Assembly: GCF_030549615.1 (NCBI RefSeq)
Contig: NZ_CP130832.1
Coordinates: forward strand, 434,001-498,000
Source of the DNA: Stenotrophomonas sp. 610A2
GTDB taxonomy: Bacteria > Pseudomonadota > Gammaproteobacteria > Xanthomonadales > Xanthomonadaceae
Reading direction: 5' to 3'
Length of the DNA: 64,000 bases
The translations under genes and the position numbers were made by a program. Within the stretch, counting starts at the first letter, position 1, and every line of letters starts with the position of its first letter. The notes under the pieces are model-generated. The model made no database searches and was not told where the DNA came from. It saw nothing but the letters and a program-made list of their open reading frames with translations. Below are positions 35,139-45,400 of the stretch, in pieces.

Positions 35139-37901
35139 TCACCAGTCGTAGCGGACTCCGATCATGCCGCCAACCTGACGGTACTGTTCACCGCCGCGGC
35201 TGCCATTGAGTTCGCCCCAAGCGGTAATTCCGCGCTTCAGCTGCAACTGCACGCCAGCCTTGCCTTCGTAGACGTTTTTGGGCTGCGCACCGGACAACAT
35301 CACGTCATCCAGCCAGACTGCGTTGGTAGCGCCATGAGTGCGCAGCCAGTTGGCGGTCAGATAGGGCTGTACGCGGTTGCTGCCAGGCGTAGTCCCATGC
35401 CCGAAGACGCGCACACCTACGCGGCTGCGCAGACCTTCGCCTTCGGCCACCGAAACACGCGTGCCATTAGCCTCCACATGCTGCCCGCTACGCATGCGCA
35501 CGTCGCCCCAGGTCAGCTGCGCCTGCGGCTCGACGTATAACGCGTGGCCTTCGCCACGGCTGACCGTGAATGCGTAGCCTGCTTCCAGCGATGCCGTGGT
35601 GGAACGGCTTCTGTAGTTCTCCTTGTCCAGTTGTTCGCCCTGCACATGGTTGCGGAAACGACCCAGTTGCGCCCAGCCGTCGACATACAATCCACCTTCG
35701 ACTGCAGGATTCTGGATCCAGCTGCCATACAGCCCGGCAGACGTGCCTTTCAGCTTGCCCTCGGCGCTATAGCCGCTCACGTTCGAGACGATGCGCTGGT
35801 TGGATTCGCCACTTCCCAACAAGACACCCGCCACGCCCCGGCCGTTCTGGCCCCACTGCCCCATATCGGCGCCGACCTGCAGCACATGCTGGCGGCTGCG
35901 TGCATCCAGCTGGTCCTGTACATCCATCCGCGCCTGCGAGGTGGTCACCCGCGCCCAGCTCGCTCCTTGGGTACGGTCGGACAGGGGCTGCTCAGACAGA
36001 TTGGGTTCGCCCATGCGTTCGTGCATGGACAGGTTGAACATGCTCGCCGCCGCCGCTTGGTTCAGTAGATAGGCGCCAGCTTCAGGACGCAGGCGGTGCG
36101 CAGCAGGCGGTTGTTGCGGTTTCGGTGCAACAGGTGCCGCCGGACCGGCAGGATCAACCGGATCAATCGGATCAACCGGATCAACCGGATCAACCGGATC
36201 AACCGGATCAATCGGATCAATCGGATCAATCGGATCAACCGGATCAACCGGATCAACCGGATCAATCGGATCAATCGGATCAATCGGATCAACCGGATCA
36301 ACCGGATCAACCGGATCAACCGGATCAATCGGATCAACAGGATCAACAGGATCAACAGGATCAACAGGATCAACAGGTACAGAAATCAGTTCCGAACGAA
36401 GATACCAGTTGCCGTTGCCGGGCTCGCTGCGACTTCCCTGGTGGAGCGCATAGTCATATGCCCCCGCGACGGCGCGGCCTTGCAGCTGGTAGACAGCAGC
36501 GGAACTACCGTCCAACTTGATCAGCTCGATGCCCTCATCGGTCACCCCGCCCCGACCGCCCAGGTTGGTGACCGCAATCACTGCGTCACCCTCTGTGCTG
36601 CCCTTGACGTGGATATAGCTGCTGCGCGAATCATCCTCGCCCAGGGCCGCGTTCATCTGTAGCAAGCCTTTGTGCGAGATGAAATCACCGTCGATGGTCA
36701 GCGATGTAAAAGGTGAAGTCGCGGCGAATGCGAGCGTGCCATCCTGCAGCTGCAGCGCGCCAACATGCGAGTCGCCGGTCACCGTCCACTGGCCGCCAGA
36801 ACTGATGTTGACCTGTCCCAAGGCATCGGTGGCGCCGGTCCATTGACCGTTATTCTGGATGCTAAGCACGCTCTTGCTCGCGTCGCCGGAATTGCCTCCA
36901 GTGAACCGGATATCGCCAATTGCCAGTGAGTCGTCCAGCGAGATCCCACTGGCCTGATCTGACGTTAGCTCAAGGAAGATATCTTCGCCCGAGGTCAGGC
37001 GGCTGCCGCCACTAACGATAAGCAAACCTCCGTTCATCATGACCGCAGCGGCCCCTTTACTGTCGACGCTGGAGCCGATCAGTTCCATTACTGAACTGCC
37101 GGTCACAACTGCACCATACGACCGGCCGTGGGTAGTAACGTTTGAATTGCGGGCAGCCAGTCGCGATCCTTCAGATGCTTCCAGACCAGAAGAATTGGTG
37201 CCAAATGTTTCTACTTCCGAATCAACCAGAGTAACTGTGTTTCCATTTGCTCCCGTCGATACGGCGCCCGCCGAGCCATCGCCGTTCGTCCGAATCTTGA
37301 CCGAAGTTGCATGGATCTCATCTCCGGTGCTGCCCCCCCACGATTTGCTGAAGTAAGCCTTGATTCCTGCCGACTGTGCGCCAGACGTCTCGATGCTGCT
37401 GTTGAGCAGATCAATCCGCGAGCCTCCTCCCAGGGCAGTTACACCGCCGCTGTTGAAGCCATGTGTGGCAAGAGCGGTTCCATCAACCGCAACTCTGGCA
37501 CCCAGGGAGCCGGTAAGCGCTGACGAGTCCACCAGGAACGAGCCTGTATTGGCGTTGCCCCAGGTCTCGATGCGCCCGCCAGCTACACTTGCGTACGTTC
37601 CACTTTGCGAGGCCCAGAATCCTGGACTCGAGTCGCCAGTGGTGGTGACGTTGGTATCAGTCATTGCGACGCTTGAACCTCCACTAAGGAGGACGCCATT
37701 CGAAAAATACCCTGAGTGGCTGATCGTCGACGAACTAATGCTGTGCGCGCCAGGGCCCGAGTAGGAAATCACGGCGGTGTAATCGGCGGAAGCGCTGATT
37801 TCGGCGCCTTCCAAATCCTGTGCGTTCGCTCGCATGTACGGTGCTATTACTGAAAGTAGTGCTGTTGTGATCGCGCACGCGATCTTCTTCTGCCTAATCA
37901 C
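35139..37901 (-). CDS. Autotransporter, 920 aa, pertactin-like with VDP/IDP linker (AT3)
   Basis: Unlike AT1 and AT2 this protein has an ordinary signal peptide ([28 protein letters not shown]), not an ESPR. The passenger (~30-400) is a beta-helix with '[16 protein letters not shown]', '[16 protein letters not shown]' and '[19 protein letters not shown]' repeats, close in style to pertactin/BrkA. The autochaperone region ('[27 protein letters not shown]...[21 protein letters not shown]...GNWYLRSE') parallels those of AT1 and AT2. A linker of 25 (V/I)DP triplets leads to a C-terminal barrel ending MIGVRYDW. No passenger protease motif was seen. It is divergent from the kinase operon and has the best RcsB-like box of the set upstream (38000-38013). 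Confidence 0.9.
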   Translation of the reverse strand: MIRQKKIACAITTALLSVIAPYMRANAQDLEGAEISASADYTAVISYSGPGAHSISSSTISHSGYFSNGVLLSGGSSVAMTDTNVTTTGDSSPGFWASQSGTYASVAGGRIETWGNANTGSFLVDSSALTGSLGARVAVDGTALATHGFNSGGVTALGGGSRIDLLNSSIETSGAQSAGIKAYFSKSWGGSTGDEIHATSVKIRTNGDGSAGAVSTGANGNTVTLVDSEVETFGTNSSGLEASEGSRLAARNSNVTTHGRSYGAVVTGSSVMELIGSSVDSKGAAAVMMNGGLLIVSGGSRLTSGEDIFLELTSDQASGISLDDSLAIGDIRFTGGNSGDASKSVLSIQNNGQWTGATDALGQVNISSGGQWTVTGDSHVGALQLQDGTLAFAATSPFTSLTIDGDFISHKGLLQMNAALGEDDSRSSYIHVKGSTEGDAVIAVTNLGGRGGVTDEGIELIKLDGSSAAVYQLQGRAVAGAYDYALHQGSRSEPGNGNWYLRSELISVPVDPVDPVDPVDPVDPIDPVDPVDPVDPVDPIDPIDPIDPVDPVDPVDPIDPIDPIDPVDPVDPVDPVDPIDPVDPAGPAAPVAPKPQQPPAAHRLRPEAGAYLLNQAAAASMFNLSMHERMGEPNLSEQPLSDRTQGASWARVTTSQARMDVQDQLDARSRQHVLQVGADMGQWGQNGRGVAGVLLGSGESNQRIVSNVSGYSAEGKLKGTSAGLYGSWIQNPAVEGGLYVDGWAQLGRFRNHVQGEQLDKENYRSRSTTASLEAGYAFTVSRGEGHALYVEPQAQLTWGDVRMRSGQHVEANGTRVSVAEGEGLRSRVGVRVFGHGTTPGSNRVQPYLTANWLRTHGATNAVWLDDVMLSGAQPKNVYEGKAGVQLQLKRGITAWGELNGSRGGEQYRQVGGMIGVRYDW
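36151..36375 (-). repeat. Tandem 9-bp repeat, 25 copies, coding for (V/I)DP
   Basis: Units GGATCAACC, GGATCAATC and, at one end, four GGATCAACA units run for 225 bases without interruption. They encode 25 VDP/IDP triplets between passenger and barrel. The same unit makes the repeat in AT1 at 23857, but copy number and the order of V and I differ. Confidence 0.95.
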
Positions 37902-38382
37902 TTTAGGGATCTCCGGTTATCACAATTTATTGGGAATTCCAGACGAATAGGTGCCGTCCAGATGGCGCGAATTGTGAGACCCCGAAAATCCATCAGTAAT
38001 AAGATCATTCCTATTTCGTAGGGTTCGGGCATTCAGCTTGGGGATGATGCTGTCGTGGAAGCCGGCACCAGCGGCAGACTGCTGGGCTTGGGCAGCGCCT
38101 GCGAAAACATCCAGGGCACGCTATAGCTTTGGTGCGCCAGCCATCTAAATGGCGGGTCGGAGGTGAGTGCCCACATGGTTGGTCGTCATTGGAGCGTTTG
38201 TCGGCAGCCCAAAGGATGTGTTCTCCCTGATGCTGGTTGTCATGGAGATCTCCGGGAATTGGCGAGTCAAGTCTTCAGGGAGACGACAGACGTCCAAGCA
38301 CGACATAGATGCGTGGAGCCGAATTGCTCAAAGAAATCCATGACGCTTCCTGAGAGGAGCGATGTTTGCAGTCCGCTCTGAT
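37902..38382. other. Intergenic region between AT3 and the kinase operon
   Basis: No gene is supported. It contains the RcsB-like box at 38000. A short open stretch at about 38024-38124 (plus) reads GSGIQLGDDAVVEAGTSGRL and then continues to a stop; it resembles the tail of some degraded enzyme but is too short to name. Confidence 0.4.
38000..38013 (+). promoter_or_regulatory. RcsB-box-like site upstream of AT3
   Basis: TAAGATCATTCCTA matches the RcsAB consensus TAAGAATATTCCTA at 12 of 14 positions by eye. It lies about 100 bases upstream of the AT3 start. Confidence 0.5.
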
Positions 38383-38398
38383 TTAGGATTTGTCCTAA
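38383..38398. promoter_or_regulatory. Perfect dyad upstream of kinase operon, RcsB-like
   Basis: TTAGGATTTGTCCTAA: the half-site TTAGGA is inverted exactly around four bases. It belongs to the same TAAGA/TAGGA...TCCTA family as the sites before the three autotransporters. It ends 34 bases before the kinase start codon, so binding could give autoregulation. Confidence 0.55.
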
Positions 38399-38432
38399 GC
38401 ATCGCTGAGTGCTGCACTTTTATGCTGGATGT

Positions 38433-41240
38433 ATGAAGAACTCTCACTCATCCAACCTATTGCAGGTAGAGGCACCTCGCCGCGTCTCCGGCATTCTGTT
38501 ATGGGTGTCCGCCGGGGCGCTTATTGTCTGCTCGTTTATAGCGGCATCGGCATATATATACTCCATCCTGACAACCTCGGTTTCCGAGCATCGCCGTCAT
38601 CTAAATGCTGGTGCCTACAGGGCGCAGTTGTTTCTGGATCAGCGCGAGGCGCTGTTGCGTGCGATAGCCGCCACGGCGGTGCGCGGTGAGAAACTTTCCA
38701 CACAGTCGGATCAGGCAGGTGATGCCATGCCGCGACTGCACGCCATTACTTTGCCGGAGAATGAGGGAGATTCTGAGTGGCAGCTCGCCGTGACGCCGCG
38801 CATGCTGAGCGGATTGGCGCTGGCGAATGCACGGTTAATGCATATCTCAGTTTCTCCCGCTAGTAGTCATGTTCTGGAATATGGAGCTGATGGTGGAGCC
38901 GTCTGGAGGTTACTGCCGGACGATCACATTTCCGCTGTAGTCAGATTGATGTCACTGCCTGATCAAGCGCTTCACCCCGTGACCTGGCTGCATCGATCCG
39001 GGGGCGATTCGTCTACGCTGACCGCATGGGCACCGATCGACCGGAAGGACGTGTCCAAGGGCTTGGTGGGGCTTGAACTAAACAATCTTCAGCAGGTTCT
39101 GCAGTTACCAGATGTGCTGGGCAGCAGCTATACGCTGCTCGATAGTCAGGGCAGCGTTGTACTGCGCAGCGCTGATGCACCCGCTTATCTTGCCGGTCTG
39201 CAGGATGACTATTTCGGATTGCGCAACGAGAATCGTCTGCCGCATGACATCGCACTCAGCAAATCCATCGGCAGCGGTGGCCTGCGGGTGGTGTATTCCG
39301 TTCCCGTGCAGCAGTTACTGGCCGATGCGAATGGTGCTCTGCTGCGTACGCTGGTGCTGGAGGTGCTGTTTATTGTGCTGGTGGTTTCCGCAGCGTATGC
39401 AGCGCGGCGCATCCTCCTGTTACCGGCACAGCGTCAGTACCGCACGTTGCTGGACAGTGTCGAGCTGAACCGCACGCTGATCGCTACCGCGCCGGTAGGT
39501 CTGGCTTTGGTAAGCAATGCCGATGGCGTGGTATTGCGCGAGAATGCGCTGGCGCGGCGCTGGATGGATCATGACGCGCAATGGCGCGACCGGATCGCCA
39601 GCGTTGATGGCAATACGGTGCTTGCCAGCGTGGATCTGGACGACCGGCGTCATGTGCAGATCACCAGTGTGCCGCTGGTCTACCGTGGTGAAGCGGTTTC
39701 GCTGTGCGTAGTTAGCGATGTCACCCAGCAGAAGCAGACCGAGGCGTCACTGAAGACGGCGCGTACCATCGCCGAAAGCGCAAGCCAGGCAAAGACCCAA
39801 TTCCTGGCCACGATGAGCCACGATATCCGCACGCCTCTGTTTGGAATCACCGGAACTCTGGAGCTGTTGTCGGCCACCGTAAGAAATGCCAACCAAAAGC
39901 GCTTCATCGAACTTCTGCATCGCTCGGCAGCAGCGCTCGTTCGTACCGTCAATGATTCGCTTGATATTTCGAGAATTGAATCTGGTCAAATGGTTCTTGA
40001 AAAAAGTGACTTTTGCCTGCTAGCGCTGATCGATGAGGTCATCGCATCCTTCATAGCGCGCGCCGAGGGCAAGGGGCTGCGGCTTTATGCAGTCGCCGAC
40101 CTGCCATCCATTGGCGATGTCGCAGGTGATCCGCAACATATCCGGCAGATCCTGGACAACCTGGTGAGCAATGCGATCAAGTTCACCGATGCCGGTCAGG
40201 TGGTACTACGGGTCAAAGCATTCACTCGGGCGGATGGCCTGCTTCAGCTTCTCTTCCAGGTAAGCGATACCGGAATTGGCGTTGCGCCGGAGTCGATCAA
40301 CCATCTGTTCGAACCCTACTATCGTGCCGACGAGGCTTTGGCGCGCAAGGTGCCGGGAACCGGTCTGGGCTTGGCTATCAGCAATCGGTTGGCGGTGCTG
40401 ATGGGTGGGTCAATGCACGCGGTCAGCAAACCGGGCCTGGGAACCAGAGTCTCGTTTGAAGTCGCGTTGGCCAAGGCTGTTGGCCCGCTTCGACACCCAC
40501 AGCTACAAGGTAAGCCTGTCTATGTCGCAGGTCAGTCCTTCGAGGTGGTGAGCAACCTGTGCAGGTGGCTTTCCCGCTGGGGGGCGCTCGCGGTGCCTTG
40601 CACAGGGGCAATGCAGCAGATGGACTCAGACGCGGTATTGCTGCATGCATGGCCCCCTGCACTTGAAGCACCGACCGGGCACGCCCGCCAGGTGTTCCTG
40701 CGTCCTGCCTCGGCCAACTTGGACGCTGACGCGGCGAGGGGCTTGGTGTCAGCGCCGGCTCATGCGTTGCTGGACATTGGTTGGGCAGTATTGCGCGCAC
40801 AGCAGGGGCGGGGTGCCGATCCCGCCGATATCCCTGTCGGCGCGGAGGTCGCGGCACTCGGAAAGCGCGTGATGGTCGTGGACGACAGCCCCATCAGCCA
40901 GCTGGTCGTCAAGGCACAACTGGATATGCTGGGCTGTGATGTGGTGCTTGCCGATAGTGGACAACGCGCTCTCCTGCGCGTAGACCTGCATGATTTCGAT
41001 GCCATCCTGACTGATCTGAACATGCCATCCATGTCGGGATTCGACCTTGCCGAGGCGCTTCGCAAAAAGGGCTACCTCGGCCTTATCCTAGGTACCAGTG
41101 CCGACGCGTTACCCGATTCACATGGGAAGTCGTGGTCGTCCGGCATGGACGCGATGCTGGTGAAGCCGCTGTTCCTGTCCACCTTGCGCGAACACCTGCG
41201 GGCTGCGCGCCGATACGAGAACAAAGTCCATGTCCCCTGA
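38433..41240 (+). CDS. Hybrid sensor histidine kinase (RcsC/BvgS-like)
   Basis: The product is 935 aa from MKNSHSSNLLQ; a GTG at 38409 is an alternative start. Two membrane helices (~20-45 and ~303-329) bracket a ~260-residue periplasmic sensor. A PAS-like segment is followed by HisKA (~450-515, 'ATMSHDIRTPLFGITGTLELL', phospho-accepting H), HATPase (~560-680, 'DNLVSNAIKF', 'DTGIGV', 'GTGLGLAIS') and a receiver (~810-925, 'VVDDSPIS', 'TDLNMPSMSG', 'VKP'). There is no HPt domain, unlike the second kinase, so its phosphate must pass to an HPt elsewhere. It is the first gene of the four-gene signalling block and divergent from AT3. Confidence 0.9.
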   Translation: MKNSHSSNLLQVEAPRRVSGILLWVSAGALIVCSFIAASAYIYSILTTSVSEHRRHLNAGAYRAQLFLDQREALLRAIAATAVRGEKLSTQSDQAGDAMPRLHAITLPENEGDSEWQLAVTPRMLSGLALANARLMHISVSPASSHVLEYGADGGAVWRLLPDDHISAVVRLMSLPDQALHPVTWLHRSGGDSSTLTAWAPIDRKDVSKGLVGLELNNLQQVLQLPDVLGSSYTLLDSQGSVVLRSADAPAYLAGLQDDYFGLRNENRLPHDIALSKSIGSGGLRVVYSVPVQQLLADANGALLRTLVLEVLFIVLVVSAAYAARRILLLPAQRQYRTLLDSVELNRTLIATAPVGLALVSNADGVVLRENALARRWMDHDAQWRDRIASVDGNTVLASVDLDDRRHVQITSVPLVYRGEAVSLCVVSDVTQQKQTEASLKTARTIAESASQAKTQFLATMSHDIRTPLFGITGTLELLSATVRNANQKRFIELLHRSAAALVRTVNDSLDISRIESGQMVLEKSDFCLLALIDEVIASFIARAEGKGLRLYAVADLPSIGDVAGDPQHIRQILDNLVSNAIKFTDAGQVVLRVKAFTRADGLLQLLFQVSDTGIGVAPESINHLFEPYYRADEALARKVPGTGLGLAISNRLAVLMGGSMHAVSKPGLGTRVSFEVALAKAVGPLRHPQLQGKPVYVAGQSFEVVSNLCRWLSRWGALAVPCTGAMQQMDSDAVLLHAWPPALEAPTGHARQVFLRPASANLDADAARGLVSAPAHALLDIGWAVLRAQQGRGADPADIPVGAEVAALGKRVMVVDDSPISQLVVKAQLDMLGCDVVLADSGQRALLRVDLHDFDAILTDLNMPSMSGFDLAEALRKKGYLGLILGTSADALPDSHGKSWSSGMDAMLVKPLFLSTLREHLRAARRYENKVHVP

Positions 41241-42405
41241 TGCCCGTATCCTGATCGTTGATGATCACCCGTTGCAGTGTTTACACGTCGAAACCCTGTT
41301 GAGGCAGGTGGGTCTGCAGAACGTGCACAGTGCAGGTTCCGCGGCGGAGGCGATGATGCATCTTCACCGTCATCGATATCAGTTGGTCGTACTGGACCTG
41401 GATATGCCCGGAAGTGATGGCGTGCAGTTCATCGATCAACTTGCCGATACCCCGCTCGCGCCGTCGCTGGTGATCTGCAGTTCCTGCGATGACAGCATTC
41501 TCAAGAGTGTGGAACAGATGGCGTTTACACGGGGTTTGCCGGTGGTTGGTGCGTTTCCGAAGCCCTTCACCGCTACACAGGCGCAGCAGTTGCAGCAGCA
41601 CTTGCAGCAGGCAACGTCACCTCAAGCGCACGACGAGCAACAGCAAACCCTGCCAAGGCTGGATGCCGCCAAGCTGCTACGGGCCATGGATCAAGGCGCG
41701 ATCCATGGCCGCTTCCAGCCCAAGGTGGACGTCCGCAGCCGGCGTGTCGTCGGTGCCGAGGTGCTTGCGCGCTGGCAGCATCCGTTGTCCGGGTTGATCG
41801 CTCCCGGCGTGTTCCTCCCATCCATTCAGCACCACAACCTTCAGCAGGAGCTGCTGATGTGCATGCTCCGTGATGGGCTTGCCGCACACCTTGCCTGGAA
41901 GGCGCACGGTCACGTCGTGCCGTTCTCGGTCAACCTGCCAATCCCTTTGCTGGAGACGGCTGACCTGCCTGATCTGGTGGCGGATCAAGTAGCGCAGGCA
42001 GGGGTTTCGCCGGCGGATATCGTCTTCGAGCTGCTCGAGGACGAACCCATCCATGCCGTCGATCTGTTTCATCGAGGCGTAAGCCGGCTGCGTTTGAAGG
42101 GGTTCGGGCTGTCGCAGGATGACTTCGGTCGCGGCTACAGCTCGATGTACAACCTGCTGTCCACGCCTTTTACCGAAATGAAGATTGATCGCGCCTTCGT
42201 CAGTGGTGCCTGGAACGACGCTGCACGGCACGCGGTGCTCGCATCGGCGATCGAGCTCGGTCACGAGCTCGGCCTGACCGTGACCGCTGAAGGCGTGGAG
42301 ACCGAGGACGACCTGGCCTGCCTGCAACGGCTGGGCTGCGATCGCGCGCAGGGCTTTCTGTTCTCGCCAGCGCTGGCTGCGTCGGACTTCGGGCAGCTTC
42401 TGTAG
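41230..42405 (+). CDS. Response regulator with EAL phosphodiesterase domain
   Basis: The product is 391 aa and overlaps the kinase end by 11 bases. Residues 1-125 are a receiver (IVDDHPLQ, 'VVLDLDMPGSDG', 'FPKPF'). Residues ~145-388 are an EAL domain. Its key positions look intact despite variant motifs: EVL in place of EAL ('GAEVLARW'), the asparagine in 'FSVNLP', glutamate in 'VFELLEDE', the aspartate pair in 'QDDFGRGYSS', lysine in 'MKIDRAF', 'AEGVE' and 'AQGFLFS'. It should hydrolyse c-di-GMP to pGpG under control of its receiver, as in RocR. Placement between two hybrid kinases recalls BvgR beside BvgAS, and c-di-GMP control of adhesins would fit the neighbouring autotransporters. Confidence 0.9.
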   Translation: MSPDARILIVDDHPLQCLHVETLLRQVGLQNVHSAGSAAEAMMHLHRHRYQLVVLDLDMPGSDGVQFIDQLADTPLAPSLVICSSCDDSILKSVEQMAFTRGLPVVGAFPKPFTATQAQQLQQHLQQATSPQAHDEQQQTLPRLDAAKLLRAMDQGAIHGRFQPKVDVRSRRVVGAEVLARWQHPLSGLIAPGVFLPSIQHHNLQQELLMCMLRDGLAAHLAWKAHGHVVPFSVNLPIPLLETADLPDLVADQVAQAGVSPADIVFELLEDEPIHAVDLFHRGVSRLRLKGFGLSQDDFGRGYSSMYNLLSTPFTEMKIDRAFVSGAWNDAARHAVLASAIELGHELGLTVTAEGVETEDDLACLQRLGCDRAQGFLFSPALAASDFGQLL

Positions 42406-42459
42406 ACTAAAACGCATACCATCCGAGTCAGACAGGTAACTGCTTGCCTGAAGGCCGAT

Positions 42460-45400
42460 ATGCCCGATTCTTCCTTCAATAACGTCACTCGTCGGCTGCA
42501 TCGCCAGACCATCGCCACCTTCGGCAGCCTGGTGCTGGCGGTGTTGCTGGCAGGCATGTTGGCGCTGGGCGGCCAGCACACCGTTGAACAGATCCGGGCA
42601 AAGCTGACCACTGAATTCAATCAGCGTGTTGAGTACCTGCTGGAGCAGGAGCATTTCCTGCAGCAACTGCACGCACAGAACACGCAGCAGCAGGGACTGC
42701 CGGAGCAGCTGGCGGCTGATGTCCGTCAACCATTCGATTTCCTGCCTGGCACGCCCGGAGCTGCGATCAGTCCAGCGTATGCGGCGGTCGGGACCTATCT
42801 GAGCCGTCAGTATTCGGCGTTCTGGGCTTTTTCAAGTTTCCCGGCTGCACCGCTGCTGGTGGTCAATGCTGACGATGGCAGTGCCGTGCTGGTTCCAGGC
42901 AGGTCAGCGGGACGAGATTCAGGGGCATGGCTGCAACAAGCGACGGCGATAGCCCAGCGTGAAGGTCTGCTGCTGCCGGCCGCTGTGGTTGGCAGCGCTG
43001 CTGGCGCCCCGGCGGTCACTGCCGTGCGCTGGCTTGCGGTGCCGGGTGAGCCGGGGAACATGCTGGCTGTAGCGCATGCCGGCTTCCGCAGGGGGCGGGT
43101 AAGCGCGATAACCAGCGATGCATCAAAGGCCTTCATGGCGATGATGTTCAGTGACGCGCAACTCTTTCCGGCTGCCGCAGAGAGCTCAGCGGCGCAGCCC
43201 CGGTTCTGGCTGCGTCACGCCGAGCAAGGCTTGTTGCTGGGTCAGGGTCCGCCGCCAGATTTCAAAGAGGACGGTTTGCGTCTGCACTGGCAGGGGCTGG
43301 GCTTGCGGGTGCAGGATCGCTCGGGCGAGTGGATTGGTTATTACCAGATCGGCTATGGGAGCTTGTTCGCCGACAACTTGTGGATACTCGCCGTTGCGCT
43401 GGCGCTGTTCGTGCTGGCTGTGCTCGGTGGCATCGGTTACGTCCGCTGGTATCGCCTGCAAGTGATCGAGCCAGCACGTCGGGCGCAGGAACAGGTCATC
43501 GAGAGTGAGGCCTTCAATCGTACTTTGATCGAGACGACGCCGGTCGCGTTGTGCCTGGTGACCCGTGAAGGCGGACGGGTAGTGTTCGCAACCGACTTGG
43601 CCCGGCAATGGCTGCAACTGGTGGATTCGCAGCCGCTGACCGGCTTGTCGGTGGATGTTGGAGCGTGGGCACGGATGCTGCAGGCAGGCTCTGCTGGGGT
43701 CATCGAGAAGATCGAGCTGGCCAATGGGCGCAGCCTGCATATGACGTATGCGCCTACCCGCTACCACGGGCAGGATGTGGTGCTGTGTGCGTTCACCGAT
43801 ATCACCATCCACGCAGAGGAGCAGCGCGCACTGGCACGCGCTCGCACTGCCGCTGATGAGGCAAACGCGGCGAAGAGCACCTTCTTGGCAACGATGAGCC
43901 ATGAGATACGAACTCCGCTGTACGGGTTGCTCGGAACCTTGGAATTGCTTGCGCTTACCGAGCTGAATGGTCGCCAATCACAGCATGTCAACCGGCTGCA
44001 GGATGCCTCCCAGCAGCTGCTGCAGCAGATCAGCGACATCCTCGATATCAGCAAGATCGAGGCCGGGCAGATGCAGGTGGAGTCCAAACCGTTCAATCCG
44101 CGCGAGCTGGTCGAGCAATGCACGGCCACGTATGCGGCGATGGCGCGGCAGAAGGGATTGCTGCTGTTCTGTACGATCGACCATCGCGTACCCGAAGCTG
44201 TCATCGGCGATCCGCTGCGTGTGCGTCAGGTCGTTTCCAATCTGATCAGCAACGCGGTCAAGTTCACACCGTCCGGGCACATCATCGTTCGCCTGACGGT
44301 TGAACGAGGTCAGAATGGTACAAGCACACTGCAATGGCAGGTGGCCGACTCAGGGATTGGAGTGCCGGCCGACAAGCTCGATCAGCTGTTCACACCCTTC
44401 AACGCCCTCAACCAGAGTCAGAACACGATACGTGGTACCGGGTTGGGCCTGTCGATCTGTCAGCGATTGGCGGGATTGATGGGGGGCGCGCTGGCGGTTG
44501 TCAGTGAGGCCGGGTTGGGAAGCAGTTTTTCACTCACGCTGACGCTCGCCGACGCGGTATCGGAAGTGGAGCAGGAAGCGCTTCCGCAACTGTCTGGATT
44601 GAAGCTGCTGCTGCGCAGTCCGCACCCAGCGTTGTCCGCGCACCTGCGTGACTGGCTGGTTGGCTGGGGGGCAGAGGTAGAGCTGCTGTCGAATGGTGAT
44701 GCGTTGCCGATGGGAGATGCGCGGTTGCTGCTTGACGTGCAGATGGCTGCAACTGCCTCAAGCTGGAATGGTCCCCATCTGCGTGTAGCGCCGCCGGATG
44801 ACCAGACGCGCTCGGACATGGACGGTGACAGTGTCAATAGCATTGGCTTGGCGCTGCAGCGCTGGCTACAGCAGCTACCTGCAGTCGCGCAGCCGGCAAA
44901 GCGGGTGGGCCCGCCTCGGATTGCTCTGGATGTACTGGTCGCGGAGGACAATCCAATCAACCAAGCCACGCTGTATGACCAATTGCAGGCGCTTGGTTGC
45001 AAAGTAACCGTTGCCGGCGACGGCGAGCAGGCCTTGGCGCAGTGGAAAGCGCATGCCTATGATGTGGTCCTGACCGATATCAACATGCCACGCATGAATG
45101 GCTACGAGTTGACAAGGGCGTTGCGTGGCCACGGGGCGCGCTGCGCGATTATCGGGGTGACCGCAAATGCCATGCGCGACGAAGAGCAGCGCTGCCTGGA
45201 CAGTGGGATGGACGCCTGGTTGGTCAAGCCCGTCGATCTGCAACACCTGCATCGGTTGCTGCAGCAGTGGCAGCCGCATCCACAGCCAGTGCTGGTTGAG
45301 TCGTCAGCAGTAACGGTTGAAGAAGATTTGCCGCAGTTGCTTGTACCGGAGAAGTATCGTGAGGTGTTCCGCACCACCATGCGTGTGGATATCGATAGCT

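Noticed and set aside
38163..38381. A 72-codon plus-strand frame upstream of the first kinase
   Set aside because: Cysteine- and histidine-rich without pattern, no binding site, and it runs up to the regulatory dyad. Probably random.
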